A stretch of 7,711 bases of DNA from Chloroflexota bacterium (GCA_009692905.1 SHYI01000001.1:32001-39711); one strand, 5' to 3'. Shown: positions 1 through 7,302, counted from the first letter of the stretch. Notes: generated by a model from the sequence alone, not told the origin. Made by a program: numbers and translations.

Positions 1-1
1 C

Positions 2-1975
2 GAACCGGGCGTCGGCAAGACGGCGATCGCCGAGGGGCTCGCCCAGCGCATTGTTAAGGGCGATGTTCCTGCGCCGCTGCTCGACAAGCGCGTCGTCACC
101 CTTGATATGGGCTCACTCGTTGCTGGCACAAAGTACCGCGGCGAGTTCGAGGAGCGACTGAAGAAGGTGCTCGAAGAGCTGCGCGCCTCGCGCGACGCGA
201 TCCTCTTCGTTGACGAGTTGCACACGCTGGTCGGCGCGGGCGCCGCCGAAGGCGCAATCGATGCGGCAAACATCTTGAAGCCGCCACTCGCCCGCGGCGA
301 GATCCAGTGCATCGGTGCAACCACCCTTGATGAGTATCGCAAGCACATTGAGAAGGACCCAGCGCTCGAGCGACGCTTCGCACAGGTGTTGGTGGCCGAA
401 CCTTCGGCCGATGAGACAATTGAAATTCTGAAGGGACTACGCCCGCGCTACGAGGCGCACCATAAGGTTCGCATCTCTGACGAGGCGCTCGCCTCGGCCG
501 TGGAGCTCTCCGTTCGCTACATCAGCGATCGACAGCTGCCAGATAAGGCGATTGATGTGATTGATGAAGCCTCGAGCCGCGTGATGTTGCGACACTCGTC
601 GCCACCTGCAGACTTGCGTTCGGCGCGCCGTGAGGCGGACGCCGTAGAGCGAGATCAGCGCGACGCCGAAGCCGCCGGCGCCTTTGATCGCGCGCTCTCA
701 CTGCGCAACCAGGGCGAAGGACTCAAGAGCCGCATTGAAGAGCTCGATCGCGCCTGGCGCTTGAGCCTGAACCTTCCGCCAGCACCAGGATCGACGGCAC
801 CCGCCGCCGCGCCTGCGGTCGCGCCTGATGCGCCACTTGCGATTGCCGCCCCAGCTGCACCTGAGTCGCGCGAAGACACGCGCCCGGTTGTGACCGAAGA
901 GGAGGTCGCCGCTGTCGTCTCTATGTGGACCGGCATCCCAGTGATGCGCTTGGCTGAAGCCGAAACTGTACGACTCCTGAAGATGGAGGAGATGCTGGGC
1001 GCTCGTGTCGTAGGGCAGGAGCAGGCGATCACAACGCTGAGCCGCGCCGTGCGACGCGCCCGTGCTGGGCTGAAGGATCCGAAGCGCCCGATCGGCAGCT
1101 TCCTCTTCCTTGGGCCAACTGGCGTCGGAAAGACCGAACTTGCGAAGGCGCTCGCCGAATTCATGTTTGGCACCGAAGATGCGCTGGTCAAGATCGACAT
1201 GAGCGAATTCATGGAGCGCCACAACACGAGCCGACTCGTTGGCGCCCCTCCTGGCTACGTGGGCTTTGACGATGGCGGGCAGCTCACTGAGGCAATTCGA
1301 CGTCGCCCGTACTCCGTCGTGCTTCTTGATGAGATCGAGAAGGCGCACAGCGAGGTCTTCAACATCTTGCTTCAGATCCTGGAGGACGGGCAGCTCACCG
1401 ATGCGAAGGGGCGCCGCGTCGACTTCCGCAACGTCATCTTGATCATGACCTCAAACCTTGGCGCTCGACAGATTCAGACTCCATCGTCGCTCGGCTTCCG
1501 CTCGCGCGGCGAGGGCGAGGCGGCCCGCGCCGCCGACGAGTACACGTTGATTAGCGAGAAGGTCGATGAGGAGCTGAAGAAGGCGTTCCGCCCAGAGTTC
1601 CTCAATCGCGTCGATTCCCGCATCGTCTTCCGCCCGCTCAACCAAGAGGAGATGCGCCGCATCGTTGACCTGCTCGTGAAGCGCGTGGTGGCGCAGCTGC
1701 GCACGCAGGGACACGACCTCATGATTACCGACGCGGCAAAGGATCACCTCATCAAGGTTGGGTACGACGTCTCGTATGGCGCGCGCCCGCTGCGCCGCAC
1801 GATCCAGTCGCTCATCGAAGATCCGCTCGCCGAGCGCCTGCTGCAAGGGGCAGATCCAATCGGCGCATCGTATGTGGTGGATCTCGTCGACGGTGCGATC
1901 GCGGTGATGATTCGCGAAGAGGGGGTAGCTTCGCCCGCCGCTGTGCCGGCTGAGCCGGTCGGCGCAGTCGACTAG
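2..1975 (+). CDS. clpC: ATP-dependent Clp protease ATP-binding subunit ClpC (5' end missing)
   Basis: This is a class I (two-ring) Clp/Hsp100 unfoldase that feeds proteins to ClpP in the cytoplasm. The open frame enters from the left edge, so the N-terminal Clp-N domain and first part of NBD1 lie outside; 657 codons are visible. NBD1 shows Walker A (EPGVGKT, nt 2-22), pore loop KYRG, Walker B (ILFVDE, nt 200-217) and an arginine-finger region. A short middle domain (about nt 600-770) precedes an unusual Ala/Pro-rich stretch (nt 770-886). NBD2 shows Walker A (GPTGVGKT, nt 1112-1135), pore loop GYVG, Walker B (VVLLDE, nt 1316-1333), [10 protein letters not shown] and sensor 2 GARPLRR. An LGF tripeptide (nt 1490-1498) fits the ClpP-docking loop of ClpA/ClpC/ClpX. 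The short middle domain, LGF and radA neighbour favour ClpC over ClpB. The tail after NBD2 is Ala/Pro/Val-rich. Confidence 0.95.
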   Translation, partial: EPGVGKTAIAEGLAQRIVKGDVPAPLLDKRVVTLDMGSLVAGTKYRGEFEERLKKVLEELRASRDAILFVDELHTLVGAGAAEGAIDAANILKPPLARGEIQCIGATTLDEYRKHIEKDPALERRFAQVLVAEPSADETIEILKGLRPRYEAHHKVRISDEALASAVELSVRYISDRQLPDKAIDVIDEASSRVMLRHSSPPADLRSARREADAVERDQRDAEAAGAFDRALSLRNQGEGLKSRIEELDRAWRLSLNLPPAPGSTAPAAAPAVAPDAPLAIAAPAAPESREDTRPVVTEEEVAAVVSMWTGIPVMRLAEAETVRLLKMEEMLGARVVGQEQAITTLSRAVRRARAGLKDPKRPIGSFLFLGPTGVGKTELAKALAEFMFGTEDALVKIDMSEFMERHNTSRLVGAPPGYVGFDDGGQLTEAIRRRPYSVVLLDEIEKAHSEVFNILLQILEDGQLTDAKGRRVDFRNVILIMTSNLGARQIQTPSSLGFRSRGEGEAARAADEYTLISEKVDEELKKAFRPEFLNRVDSRIVFRPLNQEEMRRIVDLLVKRVVAQLRTQGHDLMITDAAKDHLIKVGYDVSYGARPLRRTIQSLIEDPLAERLLQGADPIGASYVVDLVDGAIAVMIREEGVASPAAVPAEPVGAVD

Positions 1976-1987
1976 CGCGTTCGCCGC

Positions 1988-3382
1988 ATGGCGAAGAGTA
2001 AGAGCGTCTGGCTCTGCCAGACCTGCGCCTTTGAGGCGCCCGCGCTCGAGAACCCCTGCCGCAGCTGCGACTCCTGGAACTCCCTCGTGGAGACGGTGCG
2101 AGATCGACCCTCCGCGCGCGTTCGTGCGGCTGGTGGTCGAACCGCTGCCGCCCCCGTGCAGCCACAGCCACTTCGAGCGGCCAGCGCTGATCGCGCGCCA
2201 CGCCTCCCACTCGGCGTCCCAGAGCTTGATCGCGTCCTCGGTGGTGGCGCTGTGCCTGGCTCGATCATCTTGCTCGGCGGCGAACCGGGGATCGGCAAGA
2301 GCACGCTCTTGCTGCAGGCCGCTGCGGGGATCGCACTCGCCGGCGGACGCGTCCTCTATGCGTCGGGCGAAGAGTCGGCGGCGCAGATTGCCGATCGCGC
2401 CGAACGGCTCGGCCTCATGGCGACCGTTGCAGCCGACACCGTAGAGATTCTTGCTGAGAGCGAAGTCGGCGCAATCGCCGAGGCGGCGCATCGCGACCGC
2501 CCGACACTGCTGATCGTTGACTCCATCCAAACGGCAACGCTCGCCGAGCTCGAGGGGCCAGCAGGAAGTGTTGGCCAGGTGCGCGGTAGCGCGGAGGTAC
2601 TCGCCAGCGTTGCACGGGCAACCGGAGCCGCAGTGATCCTTGTCGGCCACGTCACGAAAGAGGGGAGCATCGCCGGGCCAAAGACGCTCGAACATCTTGT
2701 TGACGCGGTGATCATGCTTGATGGCGACCGTCACGGCACCCTGCGCACCCTGCGTGCCGCAAAGAATCGCTTCGGCTCTACCGATGAGCTCGGTCTGCTT
2801 GAGATGGGCGAGAAGGGCCTCGCCGGTATTGATGACCCAGGGCGCGCCTTTATTGATGATCGCGATGAGCGTGCGCCGGGGGCGGTCGTCGCCCCACTCC
2901 TGGAGGGGAGTCGCCCGATGTTGGTTGAGGTGCAGGCGCTTGTTGCTGGCACGGCATTCGGCACACCACGCCGCACCGGTCGCGGGCTCGATACCGCGCG
3001 CCTCTCTCTCTTGTGTGCTGTGCTCGCGCGTCGCGCCGGGATTGCGTTGAGCGACCGCGATATCTACGCCAACCTGGTCGGCGGCATAGTTCTTGACGAG
3101 CCCGCCCTCGATCTACCGCTCGCCCTCGCACTCGCCTCATCGCAGAGCGACCGCCCAATCAGTCGCGCGATCGTCGCTGTCGGTGAGGTCGGACTGCTCG
3201 GTGAGCTACGTCCGGTATCTGGGCTTGCCCGCCGCCTGCGCGAAGCGGCGCGTCACGGTTTCACGACGGCGATTGTTCCTGCCCCGCGACGTGGCGCCGC
3301 GAGCGAGCCGATGCCCGAGGGGATAAAGGCCATCGCCGTGCGCACCTTACGTGAAGCGATCACCGAGGCGCTCGGTGAGTAG
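1988..3382 (+). CDS. radA: DNA repair protein RadA (Sms)
   Basis: RadA is a RecA-like ATPase that promotes branch migration and processing of recombination intermediates during DNA repair. The 464-residue product is close to the usual 450-460. It starts with a four-cysteine zinc finger (C10, C13, C24, C27) followed by DSWNSLVE. A poorly conserved Arg/Ala/Pro-rich linker leads to the RecA-like core, with Walker A GGEPGIGKST (residues 97-106), Walker B LLIVDS (D178) and the RadA signature KNRFG (259-263). The last third (about residue 315 onward) is the Lon-protease-like domain that forms the ring scaffold. The start is supported by the family-typical opening MAKSKSVW just before the zinc finger. 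The gene lies 12 nt after clpC with no clear Shine-Dalgarno sequence, so its translation may depend on clpC. The clpC-radA pairing is common in Firmicutes. Confidence 0.97.
   Translation: MAKSKSVWLCQTCAFEAPALENPCRSCDSWNSLVETVRDRPSARVRAAGGRTAAAPVQPQPLRAASADRAPRLPLGVPELDRVLGGGAVPGSIILLGGEPGIGKSTLLLQAAAGIALAGGRVLYASGEESAAQIADRAERLGLMATVAADTVEILAESEVGAIAEAAHRDRPTLLIVDSIQTATLAELEGPAGSVGQVRGSAEVLASVARATGAAVILVGHVTKEGSIAGPKTLEHLVDAVIMLDGDRHGTLRTLRAAKNRFGSTDELGLLEMGEKGLAGIDDPGRAFIDDRDERAPGAVVAPLLEGSRPMLVEVQALVAGTAFGTPRRTGRGLDTARLSLLCAVLARRAGIALSDRDIYANLVGGIVLDEPALDLPLALALASSQSDRPISRAIVAVGEVGLLGELRPVSGLARRLREAARHGFTTAIVPAPRRGAASEPMPEGIKAIAVRTLREAITEALGE
3365..3368 (+). promoter_or_regulatory. Ribosome binding site of ispDF (decides the start)
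   Basis: GAGG lies 6 nt before the GTG at 3375, inside the end of radA. The frame also contains an upstream GTG at 3351, but that one has no purine-rich sequence before it and would only add eight residues of unrelated sequence. The GTG at 3375 is therefore preferred. Confidence 0.6.
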
Positions 3383-4622
3383 CGGCCCAACGTTTGACGT
3401 CATCGTGGTTGCGGCGGGTTCCGGCCTCCGTATGGGTGGCGTCGACAAGTCACTTATCCCCATCGCAGGGAAGCCTGCGCTGCGCTGGTCGCTGGAGTCG
3501 TTCGCGGCCACCGCTGGCGTTCGGCGCATTGTCGTGGTCACCGCGCACGATCGTGTTGCCACGTACGCCGCACTTCCGTGGGTCCCGAGCGCCGTTGTTG
3601 CCGTTGTTCCAGGTGGCGAGACACGATCTGCATCGGTTGCCGCTGGTCTGCACGCGCTGGAGCGTGCCCCGGGCGAGGCCGGTGCGGTGCTGCTGATTCA
3701 CGATGCCGCGCGCCCCGGTGTTGATGCCGACGTCACGCTTCGCGTGGTAGCTGCCGCCCTGCAGCACGGTGCCGCCGCTCCAGTGATGCCGATCGCCGAC
3801 ACACTGAAGCGCGTCGCGCCAAACACCACGAGCACGTCGACAGCACACAGTTCGGGAAGCGTTGATCGCGCCAGCGTCGTCTCGGCGCAAACGCCACAAG
3901 GGATCGCCGCGCAACACGTTGCCGCCTTTGCCGCCGCGCTTGCGAGCGCCCCCACGGCGACCGACGACACGAGCGTTCTTGAATCGATCGGCGTTGCCGT
4001 TGAGTTGGTGCAGGGCTCGGCGCGGCTGCGCAAGCTGACTGAGCCCGAGGATCTCCTCTCTGTTGGGGCGATGTTGCGACCGTCGGACCCCACGGTCTCC
4101 TTCAGCGAGATCCTCGCGTCGCTCCCTGGGAGCCGCATCCGCGTTGGGTGGGGCGATGACGCGCATCCAGTTGGTACGAGTGGCACGCTGCATCTCGGGG
4201 GCCGTGCCTTCCCCGAGAGCCCTGCGCTGGTCGGGCACTCTGATGGCGATGTGGTGCTCCATGCCGTGGCAGATGCCCTCATCGGCGCCGCAGGACTCGG
4301 CGACCTGGGGCGGCTCTTCCCCGCAACAGATGCGACGCCGAAGGGGATTGCGAGTGGAGCCCTTCTCGCCGAGAGCGTTGAGCGTGCCGCCGCCGTCGGC
4401 GTGCAGCCGCTCTGGGTCGATCTGCTGATCACCGCCAGCGCCCCAAAACTTGCGCCGTACCTCGACGAGATCGGTGCGAATGTTGCCAGCCTCCTTGGCA
4501 TTCCCGTCGATCGGGTCAGCGCCAAGGCGTCGAGCGGTAATCTGGTCGGCGACGAGGGTGCCGGCAAGGCGATTCGCTGCGCCGCCATCCTTGTAGCGCA
4601 GCGAAGGGGTACCTCGGAGTGA
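3375..4622 (+). CDS. ispDF: Bifunctional IspD/IspF (MEP cytidylyltransferase / MEcPP synthase)
   Basis: This is a fusion of two enzymes of the MEP isoprenoid pathway, 415 residues from the GTG at 3375. The N-terminal half (about 1-235) is IspD, which joins CTP to methylerythritol 4-phosphate. It carries the nucleotide-binding AAGSGLRMGG...K, LLIHDAARP, AQTPQG and DDTSVLE, and ends with KLTEPEDL, matching the conserved lysine region. After a linker of about 20 residues comes IspF (about 255-412), which makes the 2,4-cyclodiphosphate. Its predicted metal ligands are D262, H264 and H288 (GHSDGD), followed by GDLGRLFP. The usual C-terminal KATTTEKLG motif is replaced by K384-ASSGNLVG. The start overlaps the radA stop by 8 nt and the stop overlaps cysS by 4 nt, suggesting coupled translation. 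Fused IspDF is best known from alpha- and epsilonproteobacteria. IspE, which acts between the two steps, is not in the window. Confidence 0.95.
   Translation: MSSGPTFDVIVVAAGSGLRMGGVDKSLIPIAGKPALRWSLESFAATAGVRRIVVVTAHDRVATYAALPWVPSAVVAVVPGGETRSASVAAGLHALERAPGEAGAVLLIHDAARPGVDADVTLRVVAAALQHGAAAPVMPIADTLKRVAPNTTSTSTAHSSGSVDRASVVSAQTPQGIAAQHVAAFAAALASAPTATDDTSVLESIGVAVELVQGSARLRKLTEPEDLLSVGAMLRPSDPTVSFSEILASLPGSRIRVGWGDDAHPVGTSGTLHLGGRAFPESPALVGHSDGDVVLHAVADALIGAAGLGDLGRLFPATDATPKGIASGALLAESVERAAAVGVQPLWVDLLITASAPKLAPYLDEIGANVASLLGIPVDRVSAKASSGNLVGDEGAGKAIRCAAILVAQRRGTSE
4604..4609 (+). promoter_or_regulatory. Ribosome binding site of cysS
   Basis: AAGGGG lies 9 nt before the GTG start at 4619, within the last codons of ispDF. 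The spacing is good and it supports the GTG start that forms the GTGA overlap with the ispDF stop. Confidence 0.55.
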
Positions 4623-6031
4623 GCCTGCAATTCCGCGACACGCTGAGCGGGGAGACTCGACCCTTCACGCCCCTCGATCCAAAACAGGTCGGCGTCTACT
4701 CCTGCGGTCCGACTATTTATGGTCCGGCCCATATCGGCAACTTCCGCAGTTTCCTCTTCGCCGACACGCTGGTGCGCTGGCTCCGAGCGAGCGGCCGCAC
4801 GGTGCGATGGGTTGTGAACCTGACCGACATTGACGACAAGATCATTCGCACCGCAGCGGCAGAGGGCGTGAAGATTCGCGCACTCACCGATCGCTGGGAG
4901 GCGGTCTTCCGCGCCGACATGACGGCGCTGCGCATGGCGATTCCAGACGAGATGCCTCGAGCGACGGAGCATATCCCTGAGCAGATCGCCCTCGTGCAGC
5001 AGCTCCTCGATAAGGGGCATGCCTATCGCACGGAGGAGGGTTCGATCTTCTTCAAAATCTCCTCATGGCCAGCGTACGGGCGACTCGCTCGCCTCGATCC
5101 CGAAGCTATGCGCGTTGGCGAACGCGTGGAGGCCGACGAGTACAGCAAGGACGACGTGCGCGACTTTGTCTTGTGGAAGGCGGCGAAGCCTGGCGAGCCA
5201 TCGTGGGACGGACCGCTCGGCGCAGGACGACCGGGGTGGCACCTGGAGTGCTCGGCGATGAGCATGCGCTACCTCGGCCAATCATTCGATCTGCACACTG
5301 GCGGCATCGACCTGGTCTTCCCGCATCATGAAGACGAGATTGCACAGTCTGAGGCGGCGACGGGGCAATCGTTCGTGGGGACCTGGATGCACTGCGCGCA
5401 CCTGCACGTCTCTGGCAACAAGATGTCAAAGTCGCTCGGCAACATCTCACGCGTGAGCGATCTACTCGCTGGCGGCGCGGAGCCGCGCGCCCTGCGCCTC
5501 GCGTTGATCTCGGCGCACTATCGCACCAGCCTCAACTACAACGACGATTCGCTCACCGCAGCCGCGTCGGCCATCGCGCGCATTGATGCGTTCGTCGCCG
5601 CACTGACCACACGTAGCGGAATCACGACGGGTGATGCGGACGCTGACCAGCGCGCAGCGACACTCGCCGAGACGAGCTGGAGCCGATTCGCCGCAGCGAT
5701 GGATGACGACCTTGCCGTTCCTGAGGCGCTCGCCGCGCTCTTCGATCTGGTGCGCGACGGGAATCGCCTTCTTGACGCCAGCTGCAGCGGTACAGGCGCG
5801 CAGTCGCTGCTCGCCGTGCTCGAGAAGATCAACGCCGTGCTCGCCGTGCTGCCAGATCGCGCGGTGCTCCCAGCGGGTGCCGAGGCACTCCTTGCGGAGC
5901 GTATCGCCGCTCGCGCCGCCAAGGATTGGGCGCGCTCCGATGCGCTGCGCGACGAGCTGGCGCTCCTCGGCGTGCTGATTGATGACGGTCGCGATGGGCA
6001 GCGTTGGCGACTGGCTGGACCGCAGGCATGA
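4619..6031 (+). CDS. cysS: Cysteinyl-tRNA synthetase
   Basis: This class I aminoacyl-tRNA synthetase activates cysteine with ATP and loads it on tRNA-Cys in the cytoplasm. The 470-residue length fits the family (E. coli about 461). The HIGH motif appears as HIGN (38-41) and KMSKS is intact (268-272). The predicted zinc site that selects the cysteine thiol is complete: C29, C211, H236 and E240, aligning with C28, C209, H234 and E238 of the E. coli enzyme with a constant small offset. The C-terminal DALR-type helical domain and anticodon-binding end follow (about 330-470), finishing with the conserved ARAAKDWARSDALRDEL stretch. The start is a GTG overlapping the ispDF TGA by 4 nt, and the stop overlaps the rlmB ATG by 4 nt. 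The ispD-ispF-cysS-rlmB order is widespread in Gram-positive bacteria. Confidence 0.98.
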   Translation: MSLQFRDTLSGETRPFTPLDPKQVGVYSCGPTIYGPAHIGNFRSFLFADTLVRWLRASGRTVRWVVNLTDIDDKIIRTAAAEGVKIRALTDRWEAVFRADMTALRMAIPDEMPRATEHIPEQIALVQQLLDKGHAYRTEEGSIFFKISSWPAYGRLARLDPEAMRVGERVEADEYSKDDVRDFVLWKAAKPGEPSWDGPLGAGRPGWHLECSAMSMRYLGQSFDLHTGGIDLVFPHHEDEIAQSEAATGQSFVGTWMHCAHLHVSGNKMSKSLGNISRVSDLLAGGAEPRALRLALISAHYRTSLNYNDDSLTAAASAIARIDAFVAALTTRSGITTGDADADQRAATLAETSWSRFAAAMDDDLAVPEALAALFDLVRDGNRLLDASCSGTGAQSLLAVLEKINAVLAVLPDRAVLPAGAEALLAERIAARAAKDWARSDALRDELALLGVLIDDGRDGQRWRLAGPQA

Positions 6032-7062
6032 GCGACGATCAGCGCCCACGACCACCACGTCCTGCTGGATTCCGCCCCGGCGGCCCCGGAGGACCAGTGG
6101 GACCACGCCCTGGTATGGCGCGCCCAACCTTTAGTGCAGGTGGTGCCCGGCAGTGGGCATCGCGACGCGCCATCTCCCTCCAGGTCGCGGGCATGGTCGG
6201 CCCAGAGCACGAGGTCATTGCTGGGCGTCGGCCGGTAGAGGAGGCGTTCGCCGCCCGCCGAGAGGCGGTCCGCCTCCTGGTGGTGCCGCAGCGGCGGGAC
6301 GCCCTGCAGCAGATGGTCCTGCATGCCACCGCCCTGCGCATCCCGATTATTGAGGTCGAGGGTGCCCTTATCGGCCAGCTGTCAGGGTTCGATGGACACC
6401 AGGGGGTCGCCCTGGTCGTGAAGCGGCGTCCCGAGGCCGCCCCCGAAGACCTGCTCGCCCGCGCCGTGGCGCGTGGGGAGCCCCCCTTCCTCCTCGCCCT
6501 CGACGGGGTAGAGGACCCCCAGAACTTCGGCAGCCTGATCCGCAGCGCCGAGGCGGTGGGGGTGCATGGCCTCCTGATCGGCAGCAAGGGGGCCGCCCCC
6601 CTCTCACCAGCCGCCATTAAGGCCAGCGCCGGAGCGGTCGAGCACCTCCTGGTCGCCCGCGTGGAGAACCTCGCCGATGAGCTCACCGCCCTGCGCCTGC
6701 GTGGCATCCGGGTGGTCGGCGCTGAGGCCGAGGCGGCCCAGGGGTATCGCGAGGCGGACCTGCGCGGCCCACTCTGCATCGTGATCGGGGCCGAGGGTCG
6801 GGGGCTCTCGCCCGCCGTCCGCCGGCGGGTCGACCTCTTCGTCCGTATCCCCATGGCTGGCAAGGTCGCCAGCCTGAACGCCGCCGTGGCGGGCTCCATC
6901 CTCCTCTTCGAGGCGCTCGGTCAGCGGCCCTTTACGGCACAGCCTGTGCCAGCCTCCGAGGCCCCGCTGGTCGCATCCGGCGACCCCGTCGCGCCAGTCT
7001 CAGCCGACGCCGAAGCGCCAGCCGCCCCTGAAACTGACGATCTGCCGCACGTAGGCGGTTGA
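6028..7062 (+). CDS. rlmB: SpoU-family rRNA (guanosine-2'-O-)methyltransferase, RlmB-like
   Basis: This is a SAM-dependent SPOUT (TrmH/SpoU) methyltransferase. RlmB methylates the 2'-O of G2251 of 23S rRNA, and that target is inferred here from gene order and overall architecture. The product has 344 residues from the ATG at 6028. A substrate-binding domain starts at HEVIAGRRPVEEAF (residue 61). The three SpoU motifs are intact: NFGSLIRSAEAVGV (N166 and R172), IGAEGRGL (E256) and IPMAGKVASLN (274-284, N284), which form the trefoil-knot SAM site. It is about 100 residues longer than E. coli RlmB because of a basic Pro/Gly/Arg-rich N-terminal tail (1-58) and an acidic Ala/Pro-rich C-terminal tail (304-344). 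A TTG at 6004 is also in frame, but the ATG forms a 4-nt ATGA overlap with cysS and is preferred. TrmH-type tRNA methylation or another 23S site cannot be excluded. Confidence 0.93.
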   Translation: MSDDQRPRPPRPAGFRPGGPGGPVGPRPGMARPTFSAGGARQWASRRAISLQVAGMVGPEHEVIAGRRPVEEAFAARREAVRLLVVPQRRDALQQMVLHATALRIPIIEVEGALIGQLSGFDGHQGVALVVKRRPEAAPEDLLARAVARGEPPFLLALDGVEDPQNFGSLIRSAEAVGVHGLLIGSKGAAPLSPAAIKASAGAVEHLLVARVENLADELTALRLRGIRVVGAEAEAAQGYREADLRGPLCIVIGAEGRGLSPAVRRRVDLFVRIPMAGKVASLNAAVAGSILLFEALGQRPFTAQPVPASEAPLVASGDPVAPVSADAEAPAAPETDDLPHVGG

Positions 7063-7088
7063 CCCCCACGCCCGTAGGGGGCTATGAT
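7059..7088 (+). promoter_or_regulatory. Sigma-70 type promoter for the tRNA-tuf unit
   Basis: The -35 box TTGACC (7059-7064) and -10 box TATGAT (7083-7088) each match the consensus at 5 of 6 positions and are separated by 18 bp. The -35 box overlaps the TGA stop of rlmB. Transcription would start near 7095, about 30 nt before the first tRNA. A stable RNA and tuf promoter is expected at this place. It is a prediction from sequence only. Confidence 0.75.
7063..7081 (+). repeat. G/C dyad within the promoter spacer
   Basis: CCCCC (7063-7067) and GGGGG (7077-7081) form a 5-bp inverted repeat with a 9-nt loop, filling almost the whole -35/-10 spacer. No T-run follows, so it does not look like an intrinsic terminator of the upstream operon. 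It could be an operator, or it could be chance in GC-rich sequence. Confidence 0.35.
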
Positions 7089-7128
7089 CACGCCTCACCG
7101 ACGGACCGCAAGGTATCCCGACGTGGGC

Positions 7129-7204
7129 GCCGACATAGCTCAATTGGTAGAGCAACGGTTTTGTAAACCGTAGGTTCCGGGTTCGAGTCCCGTTGTCGGC
7201 TCCA
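7129..7204 (+). tRNA. tRNA-Thr (anticodon UGU)
   Basis: A complete 73-nt cloverleaf with encoded CCA. The acceptor stem GCCGACA/TGTCGGC pairs perfectly, the D stem is GCTC/GAGC, and the anticodon stem ACGGT/ACCGT holds the loop TTTGTAA with anticodon TGT at 7162-7164. The T loop is TTCGAGT. The outermost T-stem pair (7177 C against 7193 T) is a mismatch. The discriminator base is T7201, and CCA follows at 7202-7204. Confidence 0.96.
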
Positions 7205-7217
7205 GCACTGGACACAA

Positions 7218-7302
7218 GGGTAGGTTGAGCAGGTGGTGAGCTCCGCTGACTGTAGATCAGCCGTCTTCGACTGTGGGGGTTCGATTCCCTTCCTGCCCAC
7301 CA
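7218..7302 (+). tRNA. tRNA-Tyr (anticodon GUA)
   Basis: A class II tRNA with a long variable arm, as bacterial tRNA-Tyr requires. The acceptor stem GGGTAGG/CCTGCCC has one T-G wobble, the D stem is GAGC/GCTC, and the anticodon stem GCTGA/TCAGC holds the loop CTGTAGA with anticodon GTA at 7252-7254. The variable arm (7262-7274) forms GTC-TTC-GAC. The T arm has loop TTCGATT with two G-T wobbles at its base. Discriminator A7299 is followed by an encoded CCA. Confidence 0.96.

Noticed and set aside
1451..2734. Long antisense open frame (427 codons) opposite clpC and radA
   Set aside because: It lies opposite two well-recognised genes and has the low-complexity composition expected of a shadow frame in GC-rich DNA; no domain was recognised.
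3351..3374. Upstream GTG start for ispDF
   Set aside because: It has no Shine-Dalgarno sequence and adds eight residues that do not belong to the IspD fold; the GTG at 3375 has GAGG at 6 nt.
3698..5020. Long antisense open frame (440 codons) opposite ispDF and cysS
   Set aside because: Shadow of two confidently assigned genes, with no recognisable motif and no ribosome binding logic.
6004..6027. Upstream TTG start for rlmB
   Set aside because: It would overlap cysS by 28 nt without a ribosome binding site, whereas the ATG at 6028 gives the usual 4-nt ATGA junction.
7063..7128. Intrinsic terminator after rlmB
   Set aside because: The only hairpin is the C5/G5 dyad and no T-run follows it, so readthrough into the tRNA block cannot be excluded.
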